Assembly: GCA_026710655.1 (NCBI GenBank)
Contig: JAPOQN010000016.1
Span: 62,001 to 126,000, forward strand
Length of the DNA stretch: 64,000 nucleotides
From: Chloroflexota bacterium
Lineage (GTDB): Bacteria > Chloroflexota > Dehalococcoidia > Tepidiformales > Tepidiformaceae
Reading direction: 5' to 3'
The notes below the pieces were generated by a model that was not told where the DNA came from, did no database searches, and saw nothing but the letters and a program-made list of their open reading frames with translations. Of this stretch, positions 16,307 to 24,739 are shown one piece after another (the stretch's first letter is position 1; every line of letters starts with the position of its first letter). Both the position numbers and the translations under genes were made by a program.

Positions 16307-16945
16307 CTACTGCCAGTGCTGAGGACGGGTCCAGACCGAGCCGTCGGGGCCGGACACCCGTTCGGGCAACTGGCTGTCTGCGATTAGCTTGCGCCCTATC
16401 GTGAAGGATGCCGTGGCCGCGCCGCGGAGATCATCCGACCGTCTTCCCGGCGGGAACGCAATGATGGCTCGCTTTTCCGAGTAGCGCTGTCGCAGCGCCC
16501 GTACCAGCCCCACGAGATCGCTGTCTCCGGAAATGACGACAGCCGTATCGAAACGATCGTCTTGAGCGTCGCTGAGCGCCTCCACGGCGATGTTGACGTC
16601 GGTCATCTTCTCCTCGGGACTGGACCACTCCCTTCCGCACTCGAAGCAGCGCACGGTTCTGGGCCGGAAGTCGCCGTAGTGGATTTGGACGTTCGGAAGC
16701 GTGCCCAGCGCCTCGATGTAGGTGTTCTGGCGTGTCGGTTTGTCGGGGTCGTCAGGCTCTGCGGTGATGTGAGCTGTGAAGTAGCGAACGAGGACGAGAT
16801 CTTGATTGGGGCGAAGGATGTTCCGGGCGAGGCTGTGAATGTCGAGCCAGTAGTAGCGCCGCCAGTCCTTGCTCCTGAGACCGTAGTAGAGGTTGAAACC
16901 GTCGATGTAGACGGCGACGCGCTGGGCAGGGACGCTGCTGGACAC
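16307..16945 (-). CDS. NYN/LabA-like PIN-fold ribonuclease
   Basis: A 212-residue NYN-domain (DUF88/LabA) protein: first acidic motif VAVYIDGFNLYYG (~9–21), second EEKMTDVNIAVEAL (~110–123), third VVISGDSDLVGLVRAL (~136–151). These Asp residues bind metal in the PIN-like nuclease fold. CFECGREW (~99–106) may be half of a zinc site. GTG 16945 is leaderless (TAGACT 16952–16957, six bases upstream). A frameshifted paralogue is at 30.3–30.9 kb. Families of this type degrade RNA in phage defence, TA or regulation; the target here is unknown. Confidence 0.85.
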   Translation of the reverse strand: MSSSVPAQRVAVYIDGFNLYYGLRSKDWRRYYWLDIHSLARNILRPNQDLVLVRYFTAHITAEPDDPDKPTRQNTYIEALGTLPNVQIHYGDFRPRTVRCFECGREWSSPEEKMTDVNIAVEALSDAQDDRFDTAVVISGDSDLVGLVRALRQRYSEKRAIIAFPPGRRSDDLRGAATASFTIGRKLIADSQLPERVSGPDGSVWTRPQHWQ

Positions 16946-17072
16946 CGTGGGAGTCTACGGCAGTGCTGCCCTCGAGTGAGTGCGCGTCTGCGAGGAGAGC
17001 GCCACGCTTACGCGCGGCTGAGTGGGGCTGGGGGCGGGGACCAGCCACTGGTCACCAGCCACGAGCCACCAC

Positions 17073-17537
17073 CTAGAACGGCTTGAAGATGGCCAGCCAG
17101 GCCATCAGCGGGACGCTTAGCACGAGCACCGTGCCGAAGACGAGGGGGACGCGGTCGTCGAGGATCTCGCGGAGCTCGTCGGTGACCTCGCCCTCCTTGG
17201 CGGCGATGAGCGCGGCCGTGCGCGCCCGCCGCAGGCCGAAGCCGAGGAGGGGCAGGCAGACCAGCCAGAACAGCACGAACAGCCCCGCCAGCGCCGCCAG
17301 CCAGCCGTCGCGGAAGAAGTCGTATTCGGCCACGCCCCAGAAGAAGCCGGTCGCGCCCGAGAGCATGGCTCCGGGTAGGAGCACGCGCGTCTCGTTGTTG
17401 GCCGCCTCGACGAGGGCGTACATCTGGAACTGCACGTCCTTCGCGACCCAGGCTCGAACGATGAGGGGGTAGGTCGCTCCCAGACCGGCGCCCATCCAGA
17501 GCAGGGCGAGGATGTGAACGATGCGCCAGGCGTCCAC
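17073..17537 (-). CDS. Four-TM membrane protein (DUF2269-like)
   Basis: 154 residues with four hydrophobic stretches (WRIVHILALLWMGAGLGATY, VLLPGAMLSGATGFFWGV, WLAALAGLFVLFWLVCLPLLG, LVFGTVLVLSVPLMAWLAIF). The conserved small/Gly pattern in TM1–2 resembles DUF2269/predicted integral membrane proteins. GTG 17537 starts one base after the pyrG stop, so translation is coupled. Function unknown. Confidence 0.65.
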   Translation of the reverse strand: MDAWRIVHILALLWMGAGLGATYPLIVRAWVAKDVQFQMYALVEAANNETRVLLPGAMLSGATGFFWGVAEYDFFRDGWLAALAGLFVLFWLVCLPLLGFGLRRARTAALIAAKEGEVTDELREILDDRVPLVFGTVLVLSVPLMAWLAIFKPF

Positions 17538-17538
17538 G

Positions 17539-19182
17539 CTAGGAGGCGGCGACTGCGGGGGTGGTCTCGGTCGCGGGCTGGGCGGCGCTGCGGGCCAGCC
17601 CGGCGGCCACGAGGGCGTGGAAGAGGGGATGGGGGCGGTTGGGGCGGCTCTGCAGCTCGGGATGGAACTGCGTGCCCAGCATGAAGGGGTGGTCCGCCAC
17701 CTCCGCGATCTCCGTCAGCGTCCCGTCGGGCGAGGTGCCGGCGACGACGAGGCCGGCCTCCTCCATCTCCTCGCGGAAGCGGTTGTTCAGCTCCCAGCGA
17801 TGGCGGTGGCGCTCGTTGATCAGGCCTTCGTCGTACGTCTCGGCGGCGAGGCTGCCGGGGCGCAGGCGGCAGGGATACCAGCCCAGGCGCATCGTCCCGC
17901 CCTTGGCCTCGATGCCTTCCTGCTCCTCGAGCAGGCTGATGACGGGCCAGGGCGACTCCGGGTCGAACTCGGTCGAGTTGGCGCCCTCCCAGCCGCACAC
18001 GTTGCGCGCGAACTCGGTGACCATCACCTGCAGCCCCAGGCAGAGGCCGAGGTAGGGGATGCCCTGCTCGCGGGCGTGGCGGGCGGCGGCGATCTTCCCC
18101 TCCCAGCCCCGCTCCCCGAAACCGCCCGGCACGACGATGCCGTCGACGCCGTCCAGCACCGCCTCGGCGGGGCGCGTCTCCAGGTCCTCGGCGTGTACCC
18201 AGCGGATGCTGATCTCGGTGTCGTGGGAGACGCCCGCGTGCACGAGCGCCTCCTTCACCGAGAGGTAGGCGTCCTGCAACTCCACGTACTTCCCGACGAT
18301 GGCCACCTCCAGGAAGCGTTCGGGGTGGCGTTCGCGGTCGACCATCGCCTCCCAGGCGGTCAGGTCGTGGGCCTTCGCCTTCAGCCCGAGCCGTTCCAGC
18401 ACGAAGTCGGCCAGGCCGTGGCTCTCGAGGATGAGGGGCACGGCGTAGATCGTGTCGACCGTTTCCAGGGCGATGACGGCGCGCGGGTCGACGTCGCAGA
18501 AGTCGGCGATCTTGTTGCAGATGTCGCCCGAAACGGCGTGGTCGCTGCGGGCGAGGATGGCGTCGGGCTGGATGCCCATGGAGCGCAACTCGCTCACGGA
18601 GTGCTGCGTCGGCTTCGTCTTCAGCTCGCCCGTGGCCCCGATGAAGGGCAGGAAGGTGACGTGTACGTTGAGGAAGTCATCGTGCGCGATGTCGTGCCGG
18701 ATCTGGCGCATCGCCTCAATGAACGTCTGCCCCTCGATATCGCCCACCGTGCCGCCCACCTCGCAGATGATGACGTCGGCGTCGCTTGCCTCGGCGGCGG
18801 CGTAGATGCGGGACTTGATCTCGTTCGTGAGGTGGGGAACGGCCTGGATCGTGCCGCCGAGGTAGTCGCCGTGGCGCTCGCGGTCGAGCACGGCCCGGTA
18901 CACCTGGCCGCTGGTGACGGAGGAGGCGGCGGAGAGGTCCTGGTCGAGAAAACGCTCGTAGTGGCCGAGATCGAGGTCCGTCTCGGCGCCGTCGGCCGTC
19001 ACGAACACCTCGCCGTGCTGGTAGGGCGACATGGTGCCGGGGTCGACATTGAGGTAGGGGTCGAGCTTTTGAACGGTGACGGAGATTCCGCGGGATTTGA
19101 GCAGGCGCCCGATGCTGGCGGTTGCAATGCCTTTGCCGACGCCGCTGACCACGCCGCCGGTTACAAAGATGAACTTGGCCAT
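17539..19182 (-). CDS. pyrG: CTP synthase
   Basis: A 547-residue enzyme that aminates UTP to CTP using glutamine and ATP. The N-terminal synthetase domain begins KFIFVTGGVVSGVGKGI, a P-loop with the characteristic SGVGKG. YLNVDPGTMSPYQHGEVFV and EVGGTVGDIE follow. The C-terminal class I amidotransferase has LGLCLGLQ (nucleophilic Cys) and FHPELQSRP (His, Glu). AGGAG precedes the ATG. Canonical length. Confidence 0.98.
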   Translation of the reverse strand: MAKFIFVTGGVVSGVGKGIATASIGRLLKSRGISVTVQKLDPYLNVDPGTMSPYQHGEVFVTADGAETDLDLGHYERFLDQDLSAASSVTSGQVYRAVLDRERHGDYLGGTIQAVPHLTNEIKSRIYAAAEASDADVIICEVGGTVGDIEGQTFIEAMRQIRHDIAHDDFLNVHVTFLPFIGATGELKTKPTQHSVSELRSMGIQPDAILARSDHAVSGDICNKIADFCDVDPRAVIALETVDTIYAVPLILESHGLADFVLERLGLKAKAHDLTAWEAMVDRERHPERFLEVAIVGKYVELQDAYLSVKEALVHAGVSHDTEISIRWVHAEDLETRPAEAVLDGVDGIVVPGGFGERGWEGKIAAARHAREQGIPYLGLCLGLQVMVTEFARNVCGWEGANSTEFDPESPWPVISLLEEQEGIEAKGGTMRLGWYPCRLRPGSLAAETYDEGLINERHRHRWELNNRFREEMEEAGLVVAGTSPDGTLTEIAEVADHPFMLGTQFHPELQSRPNRPHPLFHALVAAGLARSAAQPATETTPAVAAS

Positions 19183-19300
19183 GCTGCTCCTGCGGGTGGG
19201 GTGCTTCCCGAATGCTACGAGCGCGGCCGGAGGGCAGTCAACGAACGCCGCTGGGCTCTGCCATTAACCTTTGCCCTTCCGGCGCGTTATCACAGGTATG

Positions 19301-19330
19301 TTGCGCTCTGGCAGGGCGGCTGACTATGCT
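19301..19330 (+). promoter_or_regulatory. Candidate promoter of the ECF sigma operon
   Basis: TTGCGC (19301–19306) and TATGCT (19325–19330) are 18 bases apart, about 50 bases before the sigma-factor start. Confidence 0.5.
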
Positions 19331-19382
19331 CGCATGCAGTGGTGGGGGCGTGCTGCTGGACTAGCGCGCAGTGGGAGAGTGC

Positions 19383-19952
19383 GTGGAACCGATGGCGCCC
19401 AGCGAACTTGCTCCGGACTTCGACGAGCGAATGGTCGTCGAGCAGGCGCAGGGCGGCGACCAGGAAGCGCTGAGCACGCTCTACACGTTCTACTTCCCGC
19501 GGGTCTACCGCTACGTGGCGGGGCGCGTGCGCTCCACGCAGGACGCCGAGGATGTGACCGAAGAGGTCTTCCTGCGGCTGGTCGCGAACCTGAAGCGCTT
19601 CGAGTGGCGGGGACTGCCTTTCGGGGCCTGGGTCTTCCGCATCGCGCGCAACGAGGTGGTCTCGCATGTGCGCCGGCAACGGCGGCGGGGCATCCCCGCA
19701 CCGCTCTCCGAGACGATCCCCGACGATCGCCACGACCACGTGGCCGAGTACGAGCTGCAGGCGACCATCCAGGTGGTGCGCGAAGCGACAACCAAGCTGC
19801 CGCCCGCGCAGCGCGACGTGATCTCCCTGCGCTTCGGGGCGGGACTCTCCGTGGCCGAGACGGCGCTCGCCCTGGGCAAGACGCAGAACAACGTGAAGGT
19901 GCTCCAGCACAAGGCCATCGCCAGGCTGCAAGGGATGGTCGCTGAGGAATGA
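19383..19952 (+). CDS. ECF-type RNA polymerase sigma factor
   Basis: 189 residues from GTG 19383, chosen because GGGAGAG lies just upstream; GTG 19371 and ATG 19392 are alternatives. Region 2: ALSTLYTFYFPRVYRYVAGRVRSTQDAEDVTEEVFLRL. Region 4: KLPPAQRDVISLRFGAGLSVAETALALGKTQNNVKVLQHKAI, ending in the DNA-recognition helix. The stop overlaps the start of a membrane protein with cytosolic N-terminus, the usual ECF/anti-sigma arrangement. Confidence 0.92.
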   Translation: MEPMAPSELAPDFDERMVVEQAQGGDQEALSTLYTFYFPRVYRYVAGRVRSTQDAEDVTEEVFLRLVANLKRFEWRGLPFGAWVFRIARNEVVSHVRRQRRRGIPAPLSETIPDDRHDHVAEYELQATIQVVREATTKLPPAQRDVISLRFGAGLSVAETALALGKTQNNVKVLQHKAIARLQGMVAEE

Positions 19953-21067
19953 TGCGGTTGCCGAACTTCTTCCGCCGCACGCCTGACCCGCAGGCCGAGA
20001 TCTTCGCGGAGGCGCTCGCCCTCTACGAGGAGGGCATGGAGATCGCCGCCATCCTCGAGCGCTACACCGGCGAGGTGCAGGACTGGCTCAAGCCGCTGCT
20101 CTCGACGGGCCAGATCATCGGCGGCGCGTTCGAGGCGGAGGAGGCCAGCTACTACTTCGAAGGTGCGCTCAAGGCGAAGGTGCTGGCTGCCGCCCAGCCG
20201 GTCATCGGCGGCGCGCCCGAACCGCCCCTGCCCGCGCCCCCGCGCTTCGGGCAGCTGGGCGCCGCCCTCGCCTCGGTGGCGGTGCTGGTGGTGGCGGGAA
20301 TGCTGGGCGTGATCACGTTCGGGTTCGTCACCGCCGAGGAGTCGGTGCCGGGCGAGTGGAACTACGGCTTCAAGCGAGCCACCGAGCAGGCCCAGGTGCG
20401 CTTCGCCAGCGGCGACGAGCGCATCAACGTCCGCATCAGCATCGCGCAGGAACGCATTGACGAGATCCAGACGCTGGTCCTGCGCGGAGACCTGAGCGAG
20501 GGCCACATCGATAGCTTCACCAGTGAGCTCGACGACATCCGCGAGCTTGCCGAAGAAGAATCCTTCGATTCCCTCCAGCAGGCCAAGGTGCGGTCCCTGA
20601 GCGAGACGGCCGAGGTCGTGCTCTCCGAGACGGAGGAGGAGCTCGCCTCAGAGGCGGAGGAGGCGATCGAGTACGCCGCTGAGGTGGCGGCCGCGGTCAG
20701 CACGGATGCCAAGGTGAAGCCGATCGAGGAGCCGACGGCCACGCCCGAGGCCACCTCGGAGCCCGAGGCCACCCCCACGCCTGATCCAGCCGCGGCAACG
20801 GAGACGCCGACGTCGGTGGAGACGCCGCCGACCAGCGACCCGGCGGCCGACCCCACGGTCTCGACGGGCGTCGACGAGGATCCCCAGGCGCTGGCCACTC
20901 CTACAGACGAGACGCCCGTGCCGACCGTCACCACCGGTGTGGACGAGGACCCGCAGCCGCTGACGACGCCCGAGGATCCCTCGACGGGTGAGGACGATGG
21001 GGAGCCGACCTCCACGCCCACGCCCACCCCGACCCCAACGCCCGATGATGAGGGCGGAACGCAGTAG
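19949..21067 (+). CDS. DUF5667-like membrane protein, putative anti-sigma partner
   Basis: 372 residues. The cytosolic N-terminus (~1–100) contains EIFAEALALYEEGMEIAAILERY. One TM helix follows (~109–131, LGAALASVAVLVVAGMLGVITFGFV). The extracytoplasmic helical region VPGEWNYGFKRATEQAQVRF…VRISIAQERIDEIQTLVLRG has the YPVKRATE-like signature of DUF5667. The rest is an acidic Thr/Pro stalk with two copies of TGVDEDPQ (~308 and ~329) and a final PTPTPTPTP run. Overlap with the ECF gene by 4 bases makes an anti-sigma or signal-transducing role likely, although no zinc HxxxCxxC motif is seen. Confidence 0.7.
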   Translation: MMRLPNFFRRTPDPQAEIFAEALALYEEGMEIAAILERYTGEVQDWLKPLLSTGQIIGGAFEAEEASYYFEGALKAKVLAAAQPVIGGAPEPPLPAPPRFGQLGAALASVAVLVVAGMLGVITFGFVTAEESVPGEWNYGFKRATEQAQVRFASGDERINVRISIAQERIDEIQTLVLRGDLSEGHIDSFTSELDDIRELAEEESFDSLQQAKVRSLSETAEVVLSETEEELASEAEEAIEYAAEVAAAVSTDAKVKPIEEPTATPEATSEPEATPTPDPAAATETPTSVETPPTSDPAADPTVSTGVDEDPQALATPTDETPVPTVTTGVDEDPQPLTTPEDPSTGEDDGEPTSTPTPTPTPTPDDEGGTQ

Positions 21068-21074
21068 CACCCTC

Positions 21075-21527
21075 CTAGGGTTCCCGGTTTTCGTGCTTCG
21101 CGGGCTCCCCCTCCGGCGCCGCCCAGCGGCGAAACTCGGCGAGCGCCTCGTCGTCGAAGATCTCGGCGGCGCGGCGCCACTCGTCCTCGCTGCGGGGCGG
21201 CACGCCGTGCATCAGCAGGCCGCGGAGGGCGACTTCCTGGAGGGCCCGCTCGTCCGCCTCAGGGGTGGGGCCGAGCTGGAGCAGGGTGTGCATCATGCGG
21301 TTCACCGCCGAGGCTTCGGGGGGCGTGACGCGCCCCGCCAGGGTCTCCTCGATGAGCCACCAGCCGAGCCCGCGCAGGTCTCGCTCGCGGATCGCCCCGG
21401 CGGGCGAACGCTCGTGCGGCGGACGCGCCTCGCGGGCGCGACCGTGGGCTTCGTGCGGGCAGCGGTCGGCGGGAAAGCGGCAGGCGGAGCCGCCCAGCGT
21501 GGGCGCCCCGCAACGGTCGTTGGACAT
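21075..21527 (-). CDS. Small protein with N-terminal CxGxP…C…C–H zinc-like motif
   Basis: 150 residues. The N-terminus RCGAPTLGGSACRFPADRCPHEAH can form a Cys/His zinc knuckle, the pattern seen in small proteins of phages and mobile elements. A helical middle (GLGWWLIEETLAGRVTPPEASAVNRMMHTLLQL) and an acidic C-terminus follow. The architecture is compatible with a terminase small subunit or DNA-binding accessory protein, but I cannot name it. It converges on the anti-sigma gene with 7 bases between stops. Confidence 0.5.
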   Translation of the reverse strand: MSNDRCGAPTLGGSACRFPADRCPHEAHGRAREARPPHERSPAGAIRERDLRGLGWWLIEETLAGRVTPPEASAVNRMMHTLLQLGPTPEADERALQEVALRGLLMHGVPPRSEDEWRRAAEIFDDEALAEFRRWAAPEGEPAKHENREP

Positions 21528-21583
21528 TCGCTGAGCTTGCGGGTGTGGGCGGGCAGCCAGAACCCGTGTCTGACGCGCGCTCG

Positions 21584-23731
21584 CTACTCGATCACCAGCG
21601 TGGCCGGCGCGGTCATGCGGATCCAGTAGATGCGGTAGGGGTGCAGCCCGCCGAAGTCGTTGAGTTGCGGCGCCGAGCCGGGCAGATATGAGCTCCAGAG
21701 CCCCGTCACGCTGTCGTAGCTGAGCACCTGATCGTAGAGCCCCGCGACGCTGACGAGCGCCTCCTCCACGGGGCGCGCCTGGCCCGTATAGACGACGGCG
21801 TTCCAGCCCTCGGCGAGGCCGACCTGGCGTCCGGCGAAGGCCCGCGGGTTGATGTCGGCGGCGATGCCGCCCGTGCTGTAGACCCAGTAGGCCTGGTACT
21901 GGGCGAGCTCCGTCAGCGTCTGCGCCTCGGCTGGCGCATCCGCGTAGTAGAGGCGGAACGCGCCGCCGCCCTCGGCGGCCGCATCCCAGACGGCGATCGC
22001 CGACCAGTTTGCAGGGAGTGCTGCCGCGGCCTCGGGAAGGGGCGCCGTCGCCCCCAGGTGGGCGGCCTGGCTCCAGCCGGCGCCCAGCTCCTGCAAGACG
22101 ACAGGACCGGGGGCTGGATCGATACCGTTCACGTCGTACGAGGCCAGGGCGAGCGGCTCATTCAGGGCGCCCCACGGCAGGAGCGCCGCCGGGCGGTTGC
22201 CAACGCGAATCTCGACCTCGCGGCCGGGAGCGCCGCAGCCCACGATCTCGCTCTCCCCGGCGATGCGCAGGGAGTAGCTGGCGACCCCGTTCGAGTTCTC
22301 CGTCTCGGTCACGCCGCACTCCACGCCGTCGATCAGGGCGCGTATGGAGGTCCCCTCGGGCGGGCGCGTCCAGTCCTCGAGGGCGAGGCCGCTCACCGTC
22401 ATGGGCACGCGCGCCAGCGCCGCCTGCATGTCGATAACGCCGTGGCCGGCCCAGTTGCCTCCGTGGGCCGCCAATGCCGGCTCGGCGGCGGTTTCCTGCA
22501 CGATATCGATGTACTCCTCCATCGTGAGGTCGGGGTTGCGGGCCATCACGAGCGCGAACAGCCCCGTCACGATTGGAGCAGCCCAGCTCGTCGCGCCGGG
22601 CAGGGTTCCGTAGGCGAAGGGGCCGAGGTCGGAGCGGATCGTGCTGATCACGCTGCTTCCGGGCGCGGCCACGTCCACACCGCCGCCAACGGAGCTGTAG
22701 GGCGCCCAGGCGTTGCCGTTGGCGGGGTCGCTGGCTCCCACGCCGATGACGTTCGGGTACTGGGCGTAGGCCGCGGGGAAGCCCACGCCCCTCGTGCCCT
22801 GGTTGCCCGCCGCGGCTACGATGATGAGTCCGTCGGCGAGCGCGTCCTCGATCGCCTCCCGCAGCTCGGGAATGTCGGCCGCGGGGTCGCCCGGGAGGCT
22901 GGACAGGCTGAGGTTGATCACGTCGGCGCCCATGCGCCGGGCGTAGTCGATGGCGCGCGCGACGTTGGCCATCTCGCCGGTTGGTTGATCGCCTCCGGGG
23001 CCGCAGTCCAGCGTCTTCAGGGTCATCAGGCGCACGCGCCAGGCGACGCCCGTCATGCCGGTGCGGTTGTTCCCGCGGGCGCCGATGATTCCCGCAACCG
23101 CCGTGCCGTGGGATCCGAGTGATTCGGCAGTCCCGTTGTCGTCCCGCACGTCGCCCGTCGGCGTGCTGGAGGTGTAGCCGCACTCCTGTTTGCGCTTGGG
23201 CGTGAGGTTCAGGAAGCGGCAGCCGTAGCGGTCGTCGATGCAGCCGTTGTTGTCGTCGTCCACGCCGTCGTTGTCGGCGTCGTTCGGGTTCTGCCAGAGG
23301 TTGGCGGCGAGGTCTTCATGGCGCAGGTCGATGCCCGTGTCGATCACGGCGACGACGATCTCCTCGGCGTTGGTGGTGATGTCCCAGCCGCCGGGCGCGC
23401 CAACGGGGTCCAGGTAGGGCTGCTGGGCGCTCCGGTAGAAAGCGTCGTTGGGGTCGGCGGCGGCGCTGACGGTGGGGTTGCGGGAGGCGCTGACGATGCC
23501 CGGCTGCTCGTCGAGCCAGTCCAGGTACGCTTCCGCTGTCATCCCCTCCGGTACCGGCAACTGGCGGTAACCCCGCCCTTCGAGCGAGGACGCCGAGGGC
23601 GACCCTCCCGCCACCTGCACGCTCACCCAGTGCTCCGCGACCGGCTCGCCGGGAGTGCTGCCGGGGTGTACGGCGAAGATGCCTGTCAGCAGGGCCAGGG
23701 CGGCCAGGAGTGGGAGTGCGTGTTTCGCCAC
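21584..23731 (-). CDS. Secreted subtilisin-like serine protease (S8)
   Basis: About 715 residues from GTG 23731, selected because it directly precedes the signal peptide AKHALPLLAALALLTGIFA; the long upstream open frame is not protein-like. After an I9-like propeptide (~30–80) the S8 domain has the triad Asp in VVAVIDTGIDL, His in SHGTAVAGIIG and Ser in GATSWAAP. A DADNDGVDDDNNGCIDD loop looks Ca2+-binding, and paired Cys may form disulfides. The ~250-residue C-terminal region has no clear family and ends in strand-rich, Tyr/Trp-rich repeats. Start uncertain. Confidence 0.88.
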   Translation of the reverse strand: MAKHALPLLAALALLTGIFAVHPGSTPGEPVAEHWVSVQVAGGSPSASSLEGRGYRQLPVPEGMTAEAYLDWLDEQPGIVSASRNPTVSAAADPNDAFYRSAQQPYLDPVGAPGGWDITTNAEEIVVAVIDTGIDLRHEDLAANLWQNPNDADNDGVDDDNNGCIDDRYGCRFLNLTPKRKQECGYTSSTPTGDVRDDNGTAESLGSHGTAVAGIIGARGNNRTGMTGVAWRVRLMTLKTLDCGPGGDQPTGEMANVARAIDYARRMGADVINLSLSSLPGDPAADIPELREAIEDALADGLIIVAAAGNQGTRGVGFPAAYAQYPNVIGVGASDPANGNAWAPYSSVGGGVDVAAPGSSVISTIRSDLGPFAYGTLPGATSWAAPIVTGLFALVMARNPDLTMEEYIDIVQETAAEPALAAHGGNWAGHGVIDMQAALARVPMTVSGLALEDWTRPPEGTSIRALIDGVECGVTETENSNGVASYSLRIAGESEIVGCGAPGREVEIRVGNRPAALLPWGALNEPLALASYDVNGIDPAPGPVVLQELGAGWSQAAHLGATAPLPEAAAALPANWSAIAVWDAAAEGGGAFRLYYADAPAEAQTLTELAQYQAYWVYSTGGIAADINPRAFAGRQVGLAEGWNAVVYTGQARPVEEALVSVAGLYDQVLSYDSVTGLWSSYLPGSAPQLNDFGGLHPYRIYWIRMTAPATLVIE

Positions 23732-23983
23732 GAAGCGCTCGCTCAGGCCCCGGGTGCGGTGGTGGGCATGAAGTTGAGGCTCCTGGCGGGGTCGCGTGCC
23801 CCGTGTTCCGATGTTACCAAGCCACCGCCCGTTTCCGCCCTTACTGGCCCTTCCGGTGCGAGACACGGCGCGTTCGTGGTGGCAAGGTTGGTCTGAGTGT
23901 AGGGCAGCGTCTACGTGTGCGCCCCGGTGATGGCCGCGGAGGCGGTCGGGAAGCCCTGCGCCCGGAAGCGGAGAGAGCAAGCG
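23732..23983. other. Divergent intergenic region, no gene seen
   Basis: 252 bases between the divergent protease and methyltransferase genes. I see no conserved ORF, tRNA or strong hairpin. Promoters for both genes must lie here, but no TANNNT element stands out near either start. Confidence 0.5.
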
Positions 23984-24739
23984 ATGGCGCGCCTGCGGCC
24001 CAAGCCGAGAGCTACTCCAGACGACCTCGCCTTCGGCGCGCACGCCTGCGAGCTGGCCCTGCGCCAGGGGCTCGCGAAACGCCTCCTGCACGCCGAGGGC
24101 GCCTCGAACCGGCGGGTGGCCGCGCTCGTGGAGGAGGCGCACGGCCAGGGGCTGCCAGTCGAGGCGGTCGACCCCGACCGCCTCGCGGAGCTGACCGGCG
24201 GGGGCGTTCACCAGGGCGTGCTCGTGCGGCTTCGGCGGCTGCCGGCCGCCTCCATTCCGCAGAAGGCGACCGGCCCCTCGCTCGCGCTCGTCCTCGACGG
24301 CGTTACCGATCCGCAGAACACGGGCGCCGTGCTGCGCGTGGCCGTTGCCACGGGCGCGGAGGTGGTGGTGCTGCCGCCCCGGCGCGGCGCGACGCTCACG
24401 CCGGGCGTGCACCGGGCCAGCGCCGGCCTCAGCTTTCTCGCACCCGTGGCCGCGCCTCAGAACCTCGCCCGCGCTCTCGGGCAACTCAAGGACGCAGGCT
24501 ACTGGGTGGTGGCCGCCTCTCCGGGCGAAGGCGCCGGGGACGCGACCGCCTTCGACTGGCCCGATTGCACGGCGCTCGTGTTGGGTGGGGAGGAGCGCGG
24601 CGTGAGCCGTCTGCTGAACGAGTTGAGCGACTTCCGCGTGCAGCTGCCCATGGATGACCGCGTGGAGTCGCTCAATGTGGGGGTCGCCTGCGGGGCCCTT
24701 GCCTACCTCTGGCGGGCGCGCTGGCCCGCTAGAACGTGA
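23984..24739 (+). CDS. SpoU/TrmH-family RNA 2'-O-methyltransferase (RlmB-like)
   Basis: 251 residues. An N-terminal substrate-binding domain (FGAHACELALRQG…, ~15–80) precedes the SPOUT knot with motif 1 LDGVTDPQNTGAVLRVA, motif 2 LVLGGEERGVSRLL and motif 3 LPMDDRVESLNVGVACG. It uses SAM to methylate a ribose in 23S rRNA or tRNA. ATG 23984 follows GGAGAGAG. The last 11 bases overlap the end of the convergent gene. Confidence 0.92.
   Translation: MARLRPKPRATPDDLAFGAHACELALRQGLAKRLLHAEGASNRRVAALVEEAHGQGLPVEAVDPDRLAELTGGGVHQGVLVRLRRLPAASIPQKATGPSLALVLDGVTDPQNTGAVLRVAVATGAEVVVLPPRRGATLTPGVHRASAGLSFLAPVAAPQNLARALGQLKDAGYWVVAASPGEGAGDATAFDWPDCTALVLGGEERGVSRLLNELSDFRVQLPMDDRVESLNVGVACGALAYLWRARWPART

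Noticed and set aside
20740..21060. Thr/Pro codon repeats in stalk regions (also 11030–11160, 12660–12800) as DNA repeats of interest
   Set aside because: They encode flexible PTPT-type stalks of surface proteins; nothing suggests a DNA-level function.
21584..24484. 966-residue form of the subtilase
   Set aside because: The upstream 250 codons are Arg/Gly/Ala filler and overlap the start of the divergent methyltransferase gene; the signal peptide begins near 23731.
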